Source of the DNA: an uncultured Muribaculaceae bacterium
GTDB taxonomy: Bacteria; Bacteroidota; Bacteroidia; Bacteroidales; Muribaculaceae
Reading direction: 5' to 3'
DNA: 49,278 bases
Assembly (NCBI GenBank): GCA_910589055.1
Contig: CAJURN010000023.1
Span: forward strand, 1-49,278
Shown here: positions 1-7,969 of the stretch, one piece after another
How the letters are laid out: each line of letters begins with the position of its first letter
Position numbering within the stretch: position 1 is the first letter of the stretch
Made by a program: the position numbers and the translations under genes
The notes under the pieces: generated by a model
What the model was told of the DNA's origin: nothing
Database searches by the model: none
Seen by the model: the letters and a program-made list of their open reading frames with translations, nothing else

Positions 1-52
1 GAGTACGCGTCTGGGGGGCGTGAGGTCGCTAGTTCGAGTCTAGTCACCCCGA
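1..52 (+). tRNA. tRNA-Pro (anticodon GGG), 3' part only
   Basis: The window opens inside a tRNA. Read from the 3' end: acceptor strand CACCCCG (45-51) with discriminator A52; T arm GCTAG-TTCGAGT-CTAGT (28-44); variable loop AGGTC (23-27); anticodon stem CGCGT/GCGTG (6-10/18-22, with G-U pairs); loop CTGGGGG (11-17) with T33-equivalent at 12 and anticodon GGG at 13-15. The AGGTCGC...TTCGA pattern and the CACCCCGA end are typical of bacterial tRNA-Pro. The acceptor 5' strand and D arm lie off the window. CCA is not encoded (ACAAAG follows), as is usual in Bacteroidales. Confidence 0.85.
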
Positions 53-68
53 CAAAGCAAAAGTTCAG

Positions 69-100
69 ATTCAGCCTGCAACCGCAGGCTGAATTTTTTT
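69..100 (+). terminator. Rho-independent terminator of the tRNA gene
   Basis: An 11-bp perfect stem ATTCAGCCTGC / GCAGGCTGAAT (69-79 / 84-94) with a four-base loop AACC runs straight into a T tract (94-100). It ends the tRNA-Pro transcript and insulates the defence genes downstream. Confidence 0.9.
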
Positions 101-134
101 GTATATATTCCGGCCTAATGTTATAAAAAAACGT

Positions 135-142
135 TATCTTTG
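135..142 (+). promoter_or_regulatory. Candidate Bacteroidetes -7 box upstream of ptuA
   Basis: TATCTTTG matches TAnnTTTG and lies 72 bp before the ptuA start. No good -33 TTTG element is visible at the usual 19-21 bp spacing, so only the -7 half is supported. Confidence 0.45.
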
Positions 143-213
143 TTAGTTGGAAATCTCACACCTTCCGGAATACGCTCAATTGTTATAAATTCCCTTCAAT
201 CCATAAGACCAGG

Positions 214-1419
214 ATGAACAATAAAAAGATAAAATCACTTCAGCTAACCGACTATTGCTGTTTTAAAGACGTGAAGCTCGATTTTGCCACTTCGGGCGAA
301 TCACCTGCGCAATGGACTGTCCTTATGGGTAATAACAATACAGGAAAGACAAGCATCCTCAAAGCCATAGCGGAATTGATACCGACAAAGCTTGAGGATC
401 CGAGAGGTGGGATTGAACTAATGTTTGTTCCCAAAGCTTTCTATGACAGGTCATTTATGGACTTTATGCGTCCGGGGAGCAGGGTTTATGCGGATTTGTC
501 AGGAGGTCGTAAATGGTTATATAGCCCCGGTACTGTTTCTGTTGCGAAGAACACGGAAATTCCACTTGACCGCACACTTCTCATATTCGGCTACGGTGTG
601 AGCCGTTATCCGTCATCTACAAGTCTTTCCGAGAATAAAGCAAAGTCATGTGATACTCTTTTTTCCTCCGACTCCCGCCTTGTCAATCTTGAGGAATGGC
701 TCATGCAGCTCGATTATGCCGCCAAGAATGACAAGACCGTGGCTGATAACAGATTGTACAGAATCAAGGAACTGATATGCGGAAATTTATTCCCTGAAAT
801 TCAGGATTTTAAATTCGAGAGTTCCGACGAGTTTCACAATTATGTCCTTTTCAAAACCAAGGATGGTGATTTCAGATACACCCAACTCGGTTATGGCTAC
901 CAGTCGATGCTGTCGTGGATAGTGGATTTGTGTAAACGCATGTTTGATGCTTATCCCGAATCTCATAATCCGCTTCACGAGGAAGCTGTTGTTCTTGTTG
1001 ATGAAATCGACCTTCATCTTCATCCTAAATGGCAACGTGATATAATCTCTTATTTATCAGATGCTTTCCCAAATATACAGTTCATCGTCACTACCCACAG
1101 CCCGCTTGTGGTCCAGTCGATGACGGATATAAATCTCTATGTCCTCAGCCGCGATGAAGAGGGCAAAGTATGTGTAGATAAGGCCGGAAGGACTAATTAC
1201 AGCGGTTGGACCGTCGAAGAGATACTTCGTGAAACCATGGGGTTGGAATCGGACGTACATTCGGACTACTACAATAGCTTGATTGTCAAATTCGATGAAG
1301 GTTTGAGGGAAAATAACAAGGCGAAAGTAAAGGAAGCGTACGAGTCTCTTGATAAAATCCTGCACCCTAACAATCCTGTCAGGAAATTATTCGAATTGCA
1401 AAAAGACTCGATGGAATGA
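214..1419 (+). CDS. ptuA: PtuA-like AAA/ABC-type ATPase of a Septu defence system
   Basis: A 401-residue SMC/ABC-like ATPase. Walker A is GNNNTGKT (residues 39-46), Walker B VVLVDE (259-264) continues into the DEIDLHLHP signature (263-271), and an H-loop TTHSP lies at 293-297. This order is that of OLD/RecF-like AAA ATPases used in anti-phage systems. With an HNH nuclease gene starting inside its stop codon, the pair matches Septu (PtuA-PtuB), where the ATPase complex controls the nuclease and limits phage infection; the role here is inferred from that family. It follows the tRNA-Pro terminator and is visibly more AT-rich than the PUL genes, suggesting transfer. The ATG at 214 is the first start after the promoter-like box. 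An alternative is the PtuA of a retron, but no reverse transcriptase or msr/msd is nearby. Confidence 0.85.
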   Translation: MNNKKIKSLQLTDYCCFKDVKLDFATSGESPAQWTVLMGNNNTGKTSILKAIAELIPTKLEDPRGGIELMFVPKAFYDRSFMDFMRPGSRVYADLSGGRKWLYSPGTVSVAKNTEIPLDRTLLIFGYGVSRYPSSTSLSENKAKSCDTLFSSDSRLVNLEEWLMQLDYAAKNDKTVADNRLYRIKELICGNLFPEIQDFKFESSDEFHNYVLFKTKDGDFRYTQLGYGYQSMLSWIVDLCKRMFDAYPESHNPLHEEAVVLVDEIDLHLHPKWQRDIISYLSDAFPNIQFIVTTHSPLVVQSMTDINLYVLSRDEEGKVCVDKAGRTNYSGWTVEEILRETMGLESDVHSDYYNSLIVKFDEGLRENNKAKVKEAYESLDKILHPNNPVRKLFELQKDSME

Positions 1420-2150
1420 TAAAGCTGACCTTACCCCCAAAGCCGGATGAATTGACTCAGAACGAGACAGCTCTGAGAGAACAGTTTTTGGCTGACAGAA
1501 GTAAGACCGTCTGGAAGCAAAAATATATCTCGGAACCGCTGTTGCAAATGTCACACGATAAATGCGCATATTCAGAAGTGCGCTTGAACGAGGAAAGCAA
1601 ATATATGGAGGTTGAACACTTTCGTCATAAAGATGCTTATCCGGAAGATGTTGTGACGTGGGGTAACCTGCTGCCATCATGCAAAACCTGCAATACTGCT
1701 AAAGGAGAGTGGGATGTCGAAGCTGACCCCATTGTGAATCCTCTGATTGATACCCCGTCGGAACATCTTTATCTGCGCGCCTGCCGTTTCTATGGCAGAG
1801 ATCAGAAGGGCTGGAATACTGTGGATGCCGTTGCAATAAATAATGTGGATCAATTCATGCTGCCGAGGTTCAGAGAGGCTAACCATATAGTCGACTCCTT
1901 GTCAAAAGGTCTGGAATCGTTGAAGGAGGCTGATACATCGCGTAAGAAGCACGTAAGAATCCGTATGATTAAGGATACTCTGAAAAAATGTGGTCCGGAA
2001 TATCCGTATTCGGCCTGTATATCCACATATGTATTATATGAATGGAAAGGCTATGCCGGATTCAGGGCATGGCTCGTTGACAATGGGTATTGGGATGATG
2101 AATTTGCTGAGATTGAAACTTTGCTTCAATCCATAGCTTTGCCGGAGTAA
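1416..2150 (+). CDS. ptuB: PtuB-like HNH endonuclease of a Septu defence system
   Basis: A 244-residue protein with an HNH/beta-beta-alpha-metal nuclease core in its N-terminal half: CAYSE (50-54), EVEHFRHK (65-72, with His68 the likely metal/base histidine), WGNLLPSC (82-89, Asn84) and CKTCNTAKG (89-97). Cys50, Cys89 and Cys92 are placed to bind structural zinc. The position expected for a fourth Cys in a CxYC pair is Ser53. The C-terminal half is helical and not recognisable. The start ATG overlaps the ptuA stop as ATGA, so translation is probably coupled. Known PtuB proteins are the DNA-cutting effector of Septu. The AT-rich composition matches ptuA and differs from the rubrerythrin gene downstream. 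Confidence 0.83.
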   Translation: MIKLTLPPKPDELTQNETALREQFLADRSKTVWKQKYISEPLLQMSHDKCAYSEVRLNEESKYMEVEHFRHKDAYPEDVVTWGNLLPSCKTCNTAKGEWDVEADPIVNPLIDTPSEHLYLRACRFYGRDQKGWNTVDAVAINNVDQFMLPRFREANHIVDSLSKGLESLKEADTSRKKHVRIRMIKDTLKKCGPEYPYSACISTYVLYEWKGYAGFRAWLVDNGYWDDEFAEIETLLQSIALPE

Positions 2151-2217
2151 GGAAAATAGTTTTTTTTCTTGAAAAAATATTTTTCGGGGGGTGTGCGGAT
2201 AATCGGAATTTTTGCAT

Positions 2218-2225
2218 TACATTTG
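2218..2225 (+). promoter_or_regulatory. Candidate -7 box of the rubrerythrin promoter
   Basis: TACATTTG matches TAnnTTTG, 58 bp before the rubrerythrin ATG, in the 132-bp gap after ptuB. No clear -33 element. Upstream, 2160-2185 holds T-rich runs and GAAAAAATATTTTTC but no GC-rich terminator hairpin for ptuB. Confidence 0.55.
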
Positions 2226-2282
2226 CATGGTTGAAACCGATATATCCGGCGGAGACATCTAACATAAACAATTCAGTATACA

Positions 2283-2834
2283 ATGGAAAAGAAATTTATC
2301 TGCGTAGTGTGCGGTTACGTACACGAAGGCCCCGAAGCTCCCGAAAAGTGCCCCGTTTGCGGCGCTCCCAAATCTAAATTCAAAGAACTCGACACAACTG
2401 CTGATCTCCAGTTCGTTACCGAACATGAAATCGGTGTTGCCAAGGGTTGCGACGATGAAATGATCAAAGACCTCACCGCTCACTTCAACGGCGAATGTGG
2501 CGAAGTAGGCATGTACCTCGCAATGGCTCGTCAGGCCGACCGCGAAGGTTATCCCGAAGTTGCTGAGGCTTTCAAGCGTTACGCTTGGGAAGAAGCTGAA
2601 CACGCTTCCAAGTTTGCCGAACTCCTTGGCGAATGTGTATGGGACACCAAGACCAACCTCGAAAAGCGCATGCAGGCTGAAGCGGGTGCTAACGCCGACA
2701 AGATGCGTATCGCAAAGCGCGCCAAAGAACTCGGTCTCGACGCTATCCACGACACCGTTCATGAAATGGCTAAGGACGAAGCTCGCCACGGCCAGGGCTT
2801 CCAGGGTCTCTTCAACCGTTACTTCAAGAAGTAA
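2283..2834 (+). CDS. Rubrerythrin, rubredoxin-first type (peroxide reductase)
   Basis: A 183-residue cytoplasmic non-haem iron protein. An N-terminal rubredoxin-like knuckle (Cys7-x2-Cys10 and Cys23-x2-Cys26, CVVCGY and CPVCGA) is followed by a ferritin-like four-helix domain with diiron motifs ECGEVGMY and EEAEHASKF and a C-terminal DEARHGQ. The iron-sulfur domain precedes the diiron domain, the order of reverse rubrerythrins; classical rubrerythrin has it at the C terminus. Known members reduce H2O2 to water in anaerobes. It has its own promoter and terminator and is unrelated to its neighbours. Codon use is strongly biased (GAA, AAG, CGT/CGC), as expected of a highly expressed gene. Confidence 0.93.
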   Translation: MEKKFICVVCGYVHEGPEAPEKCPVCGAPKSKFKELDTTADLQFVTEHEIGVAKGCDDEMIKDLTAHFNGECGEVGMYLAMARQADREGYPEVAEAFKRYAWEEAEHASKFAELLGECVWDTKTNLEKRMQAEAGANADKMRIAKRAKELGLDAIHDTVHEMAKDEARHGQGFQGLFNRYFKK

Positions 2835-2859
2835 TACTGCTTACGCATTATAATAAAAA

Positions 2860-2898
2860 CGCCGCCGCTTCCAGATCGGGAGCGGCGGCGCTGTTTTT
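2860..2898. terminator. Bidirectional terminator between rubrerythrin and GH127
   Basis: A 10-bp perfect GC stem CGCCGCCGCT / AGCGGCGGCG (2860-2869 / 2881-2890). On the plus strand it is followed by CTGTTTTT; on the minus strand by a T run from the complement of 2855-2859. It can stop both the rubrerythrin transcript and the converging GH127 operon. Confidence 0.9.
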
Positions 2899-2922
2899 AG
2901 AGGGTGTTTCATAACACCCTCT
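2899..2922. terminator. Second hairpin at the 3' end of the minus-strand GH operon
   Basis: A 10-bp perfect inverted repeat AGAGGGTGTT / AACACCCTCT (2899-2908 / 2913-2922), loop TCAT, 3 bp beyond the GH127 stop. No T run follows on the minus strand, so it is more likely an mRNA-stabilising hairpin ahead of the terminator. Confidence 0.6.
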
Positions 2923-2925
2923 AAG

Positions 2926-5340
2926 TTATTTGACTTCCCACTCGAACAGGCCGGAGGAGTATTCTGTGGGCTGGACTACTTCGAGTCGTACGGCGGTAGT
3001 GGTTACTGGGTCGAATTGCACTGTGTTGGGCGAGCCTTTGCGTACGGTGTAGCGGTCGGCTCCGTCGACGGGCATCCATTCGCCGCCGGCGGTGCGGTAG
3101 AGGATGCGCCACGATGCAGGTACGCGGCAGCCACCCCAGGGTGCGTCGTCAAACCAATATACCGTCGATTGCGAAACCTCGGTAGCTTCGGGGAAGGTGT
3201 ATTCAATCCATTCGGTTGTTCCCTGTTTGGGCCACCAGTGGTAGTAGGGCATCGAGCGGTCGTTTTCGTCCTTGGGCACGAGGCGGTCGTTGATAGCCGA
3301 GATATAGCTTACCATGTGTGAAGCGTCAATCTTGCTCTTGGAAGCGAGTGTGGCAGGCATTGTGGGGCGGGAAGCCGAGAGTTCCTGCGGCAGCCATACT
3401 GCCATTTCGCCCGAGCCGCGGTGTGCCCATGCGTAGTAGGGAATCAGGCTGAGGGTCACGTCGGTGGTCGTGAGGCGTCCTGCGTCATCGTAGCCGAGGG
3501 TCTGTGCGGGAGTGGAGAGGGTAGTCACGCCATAGAGAAGGTCGGGACGTTCGGTGACGGTGAATTTGGGGTCACGGTTCATAAACACGCTCAGCACGTC
3601 GAAATCATTGTCGGGCCATTCGGCGCAGTACACGATGGGGCCGCGTTCAACAGCTACACGGCCAAGGTCGGCACTTACTTTCGGGTCGGCCTTTACGGTG
3701 CGCGGTTCCATGTCGAAATGCACTTCCACGCGGTCGCCTTTCTTCCATTTGCGGTCGATGGTGAAGTAGCCGTTTTCGATAGCGGAGCTTATGGGTTGGC
3801 CGTTGACGCTCACGGAGTAGCTGAGGCGCTTTCCGTCGGTATAGGAGTAGAGCTCGCCTGGGATGGGGGTGTTGCGGACCCAGCCGGGGATGCGGATTTT
3901 CATAGCGAAGTTTCCGGCGCGGTTCTTGTCAACGTTGATTGCGATGTCGCCTTTCCAGGGATAGGATGTGGTCTGGCTCAGAACTACGTCCTTTCCGGCA
4001 ACATCAAGGTCGGCGGTGTTGGACATGAATAGGTTCACGTACACGTCGCGACCCTTGACGGCGTAGATGTAGCCCGGAAGAGAGGGAATGAAGCGGCAGA
4101 TGTTGGAGGGGCAGCATGCACAGCCGAACCAGGGCTGACGCTGGTGCTGGCCTATGCTTTCGAGGGGATTGGGGTAGAAGAAGGCGCCGCCGTCAAGGCT
4201 CACGCCGGAGATAAGACCGTTGTATAGGGTGCGTTCGAGCACGTCGTAGTATTTGCCATCGCCGTGCAGAAGGAACAGACGGTGGTTGACGTACACGTTG
4301 CCGATTGCAGCACATGTCTCGCAGTAGGCCGACATGTTGGGAAGCTCGTAGTTTTTGCCGAAAGCCTCGCCCGCGCTTGTGGCGCCGATACCACCGGTGA
4401 TGTAGATTTTCTTGCCGGTGATATTGTCCCAGATGCGGTCGATGGCGTGGATATAGGCTGAATCGCCGGTGAGGGCTGCAACATCAGCCATTCCGGCATA
4501 CATGTATGCAGCGCGCACGGCATGTCCCACGGCCTCGTCCTGTTCGATTACGGGCTTGTGAGCCTGGCTGTACTCGTCGGTGCGGGAGGTATATCCACGT
4601 TTGTCGAGGAAGAATTTGGCCTGGTCGAGATATTTCTTGTCGCCTGTCACGAGGTAGAGCTTGGCAAGAGCCATTTCGGCAATCTGATGGCCGGGGACGC
4701 GCACAACCTGTCCGGGTCCGTCGCCGATTTCGCGGCACACGCAGTCGGCATATTTTATTGCGATGTCAAGGAAGTTGCGTTTTCCTGTGGCCTGATAGTG
4801 GGCGATTGCGCCCTCGATCATGTGGCCGAGGTTGTAGAACTCATGCGAGAGGTCCTCCACGCTTTCCCAGCGCTTGCTGCCCGCCCATTCGTGGGGATGC
4901 TTGGGATTCATGGTTCGGCTTGTGTACAGATATCCGTCGGGTTCCTGGGCTGCCGCCACGATTACGAGCACGCTGTCGATATATGCCTCCAGAACCGGGT
5001 CTGGATAAGTCTGCATGAGGTAGCTTGCGCCCTCTATTGTCTTGTACACGTCGGTGTCGTCGAAGGAAAGTCCGCCAACCTTGATGGTGTCGCTGGGGTG
5101 GGCGGCCTTGACGAAATTGTCGTAGCGGCCTGTTTCCTCGCATTTGCTGAAGGCCAGGGGTATAGTCACCTCTCGGGATGCGTTGAGACGTTGTCCCCAG
5201 AAGTTGTCGGTCACTTTCACCGAAGTGAAGGGCACGGGGTCGATGGGATAGCCGTGAGCGGCCGTAGCGTCCTTGCTTGCTGCCGAGGCCGATGCGACCA
5301 ATCCTGCAGCGATGAGAATTGCGGTTAGAGTCCGTTTCAT
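2926..5340 (-). CDS. GH127 beta-L-arabinofuranosidase-family enzyme, periplasmic type
   Basis: An 804-residue exported enzyme of the DUF1680/GH127 family, whose known members release beta-L-arabinofuranose (some act on other pentosides such as aceric acid). A Sec signal peptide (about 1-20, ending ASASA, no lipobox) precedes an (alpha/alpha) barrel. Zinc-site residues are visible: Glu341 and Cys343 in CETCAAIGN, and Cys409-Cys410 in FGCACCPSN. Glu325 (AGEAFG), 16 residues before Glu341, matches the proposed acid/base. After a beta-sandwich, a C-terminal galactose-binding-like module (about 660-804) contains YYHWWPKQGTTEWIEY. It is last in a GH97-GH43-GH127 operon, 25 bp after GH43. A paralogue at 10202 has the same residues at the same numbers. 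The linkage cut is inferred. Confidence 0.92.
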   Translation of the reverse strand: MKRTLTAILIAAGLVASASAASKDATAAHGYPIDPVPFTSVKVTDNFWGQRLNASREVTIPLAFSKCEETGRYDNFVKAAHPSDTIKVGGLSFDDTDVYKTIEGASYLMQTYPDPVLEAYIDSVLVIVAAAQEPDGYLYTSRTMNPKHPHEWAGSKRWESVEDLSHEFYNLGHMIEGAIAHYQATGKRNFLDIAIKYADCVCREIGDGPGQVVRVPGHQIAEMALAKLYLVTGDKKYLDQAKFFLDKRGYTSRTDEYSQAHKPVIEQDEAVGHAVRAAYMYAGMADVAALTGDSAYIHAIDRIWDNITGKKIYITGGIGATSAGEAFGKNYELPNMSAYCETCAAIGNVYVNHRLFLLHGDGKYYDVLERTLYNGLISGVSLDGGAFFYPNPLESIGQHQRQPWFGCACCPSNICRFIPSLPGYIYAVKGRDVYVNLFMSNTADLDVAGKDVVLSQTTSYPWKGDIAINVDKNRAGNFAMKIRIPGWVRNTPIPGELYSYTDGKRLSYSVSVNGQPISSAIENGYFTIDRKWKKGDRVEVHFDMEPRTVKADPKVSADLGRVAVERGPIVYCAEWPDNDFDVLSVFMNRDPKFTVTERPDLLYGVTTLSTPAQTLGYDDAGRLTTTDVTLSLIPYYAWAHRGSGEMAVWLPQELSASRPTMPATLASKSKIDASHMVSYISAINDRLVPKDENDRSMPYYHWWPKQGTTEWIEYTFPEATEVSQSTVYWFDDAPWGGCRVPASWRILYRTAGGEWMPVDGADRYTVRKGSPNTVQFDPVTTTAVRLEVVQPTEYSSGLFEWEVK

Positions 5341-5365
5341 GGTTTATTTATCTAATATAATGTTA

Positions 5366-7783
5366 TTATTGATTTTCGAATGGAATGTATTCGTCGTAAA
5401 GGCGGATTGAGTTGATGAGTCCGGTGAAAGGCCATTCGTGTTCGGCGTTGCGTCCAACGGTGACATATTGCGAGGGCTTGACAAGAAGCTGGATGTCCTT
5501 GCGGCTCACGAGCTTGCCATTGATGTAGACCGATTCCATGCGTCCGTCGAAGCACACGTAGATGTGCTGCCACTTGCCTTCGAGGTCTTTCACTTCGGGC
5601 CAGCCTGCATCCTCAAACCATGCGTAGTGCTGCATGACTCCGCAACGGGGTTCGGTGCCGTTGACACCCATTATTTTCTCGAGTTCGTCGTGGGATGTCG
5701 TGAAGTCGGCATAACACTCGTTAAGCTCTATCGTGGGATTCAGAATCACGGCTTCGAGCGTGTAGGGAGCGTTGTCGCGAATCGTTGCGGGGAGGGCGAA
5801 TGAAGAAATGTATGTTTCCGAGCCGGTAAATTCCAAGCCTTTACGTCCTTCGGCTTCCCGAACTACCGCAGGCTTGCCGCGGGTTTCGAAATAACCGTCG
5901 ATACCCTCGCCGTTGGGAATGTAAGGAATGGTGTCGCCCGGATTGAACATTTCGGCGTTGAAGTCGACCACCAGCCCGCGTGTGCGTGTGTCGGCCGCCG
6001 GAAGGCGCACGATGTCGGATGTGATGTCGTATTCCACTTCGGCTGGTTCCAGCACGCGGTTGTAGTAGCGGAGGTTGGCTAATGTGAGTTGCCGGTCGCC
6101 TGCGGCGATGCTTATCTTTCCTTTGGAGACGGCTCCGGGAAGTGATGCCGCAGTCCATTCCTTGCCGTTGAAGCATGCCGCGGTGAGTGTGTGCTCCTTG
6201 GCAGGGTCTATTACGGGATTGTCAAGTTCGAGCACGGTTCCGGGTTCGAGCACGACAGCATCCTTTCCGGACACGCGGCGGTTGATTGCACGGCCTGACT
6301 TCAGCCGGAACGCTCCGCCGAGCTGTCCCGAGGTGTTGACCCATTCCGTTCCGTTCCAGTCGGAACCTGTCACGCCCACCCACTGCTGCGGACAACTGTC
6401 TTCAACCGTTGCGAAAACCTTCACATTCCATATCGCGCCGCCGAATCCGGCTTTCTGTCCGCCCGTGAATGTGATGCGGACATAGCGGGCTTCAGTATCG
6501 CCGAAATCCACCATCGGGCTTCCTGCAAGGTTGTTGGAGCGCTTGTCGGAGAATACGTTCCATTTCTTGCCGTCGGCAGATGTCTCGATGAGGTAGCGGT
6601 AGAATTGTGTGCCGTACTCCCACTGCGTCCATATGGTGCGGATTTTTTCTTTCTTTCCAAGGTCAATCTCGAGCCATTCCTGACCCATTCCTGCCGGGCG
6701 CCATAGAGTGCCGTTGTTGTCGTCCACGGCATATTCGGCTTTGAAATTATCGTCGTATGACGATGAGGCCGTCACCTTTTTGCCGAAGGCGAGGTTACGG
6801 CTTTTCAGTACGGACGGTGCCAAGGCTCCCACTCCCTTGTGGGTAGGTTCAACGACTTTGATTGAACCGTCGGGGGCAAATTCCATCTTGTCGATACACA
6901 GTTGGCGGTGGAATCCGCGGTTGGAGTGTGGATTGTCGTGGCGGTGATACACGATATAATAATTGTCGCCTTCCTTGAGCACGCTGTGATGGCCGGGACC
7001 GTGTACTGTTCCGTCGGCATTGGTGCGCAGGATTGCGCCGCGGTAGGTGTACGGTCCCATCGGGCTGTCGGCTGTCGCATACTGCACGTGGTAGGTGCTG
7101 TCGTGGCAGGAATCCGACGAGTACATGAAGTAATATTTGCCGTCGCGCTTGAGCACGAAGGGAGCCTCGAAGAATTTTGTGGCCTCGGTGTTGGGAATCA
7201 GGCGTGTCTCGGTAAAACTCTTCATGTCGGGCGCGAGCTTTCCCGCTCCGCATCCGAAGCCTTCGTAGATACCCCATGTGCCCCAGTACATGTAGGTTGA
7301 GCCGTCATCGTCGACGAAAGTCTGTCCGTCGAGAGTTATCGCACCTGTGACGAAGCGGTCGGGCACAAGTACGGCCTCACTCTCGCCAAGTATGTTTTTC
7401 CACGGTCCGCGGGGTGTCTCCGATACTCCTGCATGAATTTGGCAGGGCTGGCAATAGAAATAGTAATATTTGCCGTCGTTCTCGTTAAGGAGTACGTCAG
7501 GAGCCCATATCCAGTGGCTGTCGGGCCAGTTCATGGGCATCAGGGTCCAGTTTACGAAGTCCTTGCTCGTCCACACCTGTGCCGGACCGAATCCGGCGCC
7601 GCTGCCGTCGGTTGTGGCATACATGTAATATGTGTCGCCGAACTTCTTAACAGTCGGGTCGGCGAAGTAGCCCGGAATCACGGGGTTCATCGCTCCGGGG
7701 GCGTTATATGCCACATCATCGGCTGCGTTTGCAGCCAAGGAGGCAAATAAACCCAGAAGAGCCGGGATGGCGATTTTTTTCAT
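5366..7783 (-). CDS. GH43 glycosidase with discoidin-like and LamG-like modules
   Basis: An 805-residue multidomain exported enzyme. A Sec signal peptide (about 1-20, LAANA) leads to a GH43 five-bladed propeller (about 30-325) with the triad Asp42 (FADPTV), Asp152 (ITLDGQTFVDDDG) and Glu206 (FFEAPFV). Next come a discoidin/F5-8C-like module (about 330-465) and a C-terminal concanavalin/LamG-like module (about 600-805). GH43 enzymes are inverting alpha-L-arabinofuranosidases, beta-xylosidases, arabinanases or galactan hydrolases; the subfamily cannot be set by eye. The GH127 and GH97 neighbours favour an arabinose-containing substrate. The 186-bp upstream gap has no clear promoter but holds the inverted repeat and leader ORF described separately, ending 5 bp before this ATG. 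Confidence 0.9.
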   Translation of the reverse strand: MKKIAIPALLGLFASLAANAADDVAYNAPGAMNPVIPGYFADPTVKKFGDTYYMYATTDGSGAGFGPAQVWTSKDFVNWTLMPMNWPDSHWIWAPDVLLNENDGKYYYFYCQPCQIHAGVSETPRGPWKNILGESEAVLVPDRFVTGAITLDGQTFVDDDGSTYMYWGTWGIYEGFGCGAGKLAPDMKSFTETRLIPNTEATKFFEAPFVLKRDGKYYFMYSSDSCHDSTYHVQYATADSPMGPYTYRGAILRTNADGTVHGPGHHSVLKEGDNYYIVYHRHDNPHSNRGFHRQLCIDKMEFAPDGSIKVVEPTHKGVGALAPSVLKSRNLAFGKKVTASSSYDDNFKAEYAVDDNNGTLWRPAGMGQEWLEIDLGKKEKIRTIWTQWEYGTQFYRYLIETSADGKKWNVFSDKRSNNLAGSPMVDFGDTEARYVRITFTGGQKAGFGGAIWNVKVFATVEDSCPQQWVGVTGSDWNGTEWVNTSGQLGGAFRLKSGRAINRRVSGKDAVVLEPGTVLELDNPVIDPAKEHTLTAACFNGKEWTAASLPGAVSKGKISIAAGDRQLTLANLRYYNRVLEPAEVEYDITSDIVRLPAADTRTRGLVVDFNAEMFNPGDTIPYIPNGEGIDGYFETRGKPAVVREAEGRKGLEFTGSETYISSFALPATIRDNAPYTLEAVILNPTIELNECYADFTTSHDELEKIMGVNGTEPRCGVMQHYAWFEDAGWPEVKDLEGKWQHIYVCFDGRMESVYINGKLVSRKDIQLLVKPSQYVTVGRNAEHEWPFTGLINSIRLYDEYIPFENQ

Positions 7784-7786
7784 GGT

Positions 7787-7955
7787 ATAAGTAGGATGTA
7801 TTAATTAGTTATCGTATTGATTGGGTTTTTATATGAGTAGGATTTCAATCGGCTTTGATGGCACAATGGGGTTCCATTGGAACTGAAAAGCCGGTTGGAA
7901 GGCTGCCATAGAAAGCTATAAGCAATGCCTTAACTAATTTGTACATCCTACTTAA
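7787..7955. repeat. Long inverted repeat in the GH97-GH43 gap
   Basis: Arms AAGTAGGATGTA (7789-7800) and TACATCCTACTT (7942-7953) are perfect over 12 bp. They extend inward as TTAATTAGTT (7801-7810) against AACTAATTTG (7932-7941), giving 22-bp arms with two mismatches. A third partial copy GTAGGAT lies at 7837-7843, and a palindrome TTCCATTGGAA at about 7872-7882. In the minus-strand mRNA the second arm ends 5 nt before the GH43 start codon. It may be a small mobile element (MITE-like) or an RNA switch. Confidence 0.75.
7845..7946 (-). CDS. Possible 33-codon leader peptide upstream of GH43
   Basis: A complete small ORF runs from ATG at 7946 to TGA at 7845. It begins MYKLVKALLIAFYG, with a hydrophobic N-terminal half, and ends CAIKAD. 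Its start codon lies inside the upstream arm of the inverted repeat, whose downstream arm covers the GH43 translation-start region. I recognise no family. It could be a regulatory leader peptide, the coding remnant of a repeat element, or chance; nothing beyond position and an intact frame supports it. Confidence 0.3.
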   Translation of the reverse strand: MYKLVKALLIAFYGSLPTGFSVPMEPHCAIKAD

Positions 7956-7969
7956 TATGTTGGTTATGG

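Noticed and set aside
1..54. Class II tRNA (Leu with anticodon GAG at the window edge)
   Set aside because: That reading needs an unpaired long variable arm; the Pro(GGG) fold pairs the anticodon stem and gives a normal 5-base variable loop.
214..2150. Retron-associated PtuAB
   Set aside because: No reverse transcriptase gene or msr/msd-like inverted structure is present on either side within the window.
2151..2282. Duplicate of the tRNA 3' end (att site) closing the defence insert
   Set aside because: I searched for TTCGAGTCTAGTCACCCCGA-like sequence between ptuB and rubrerythrin and found only a G-rich run, not a match.
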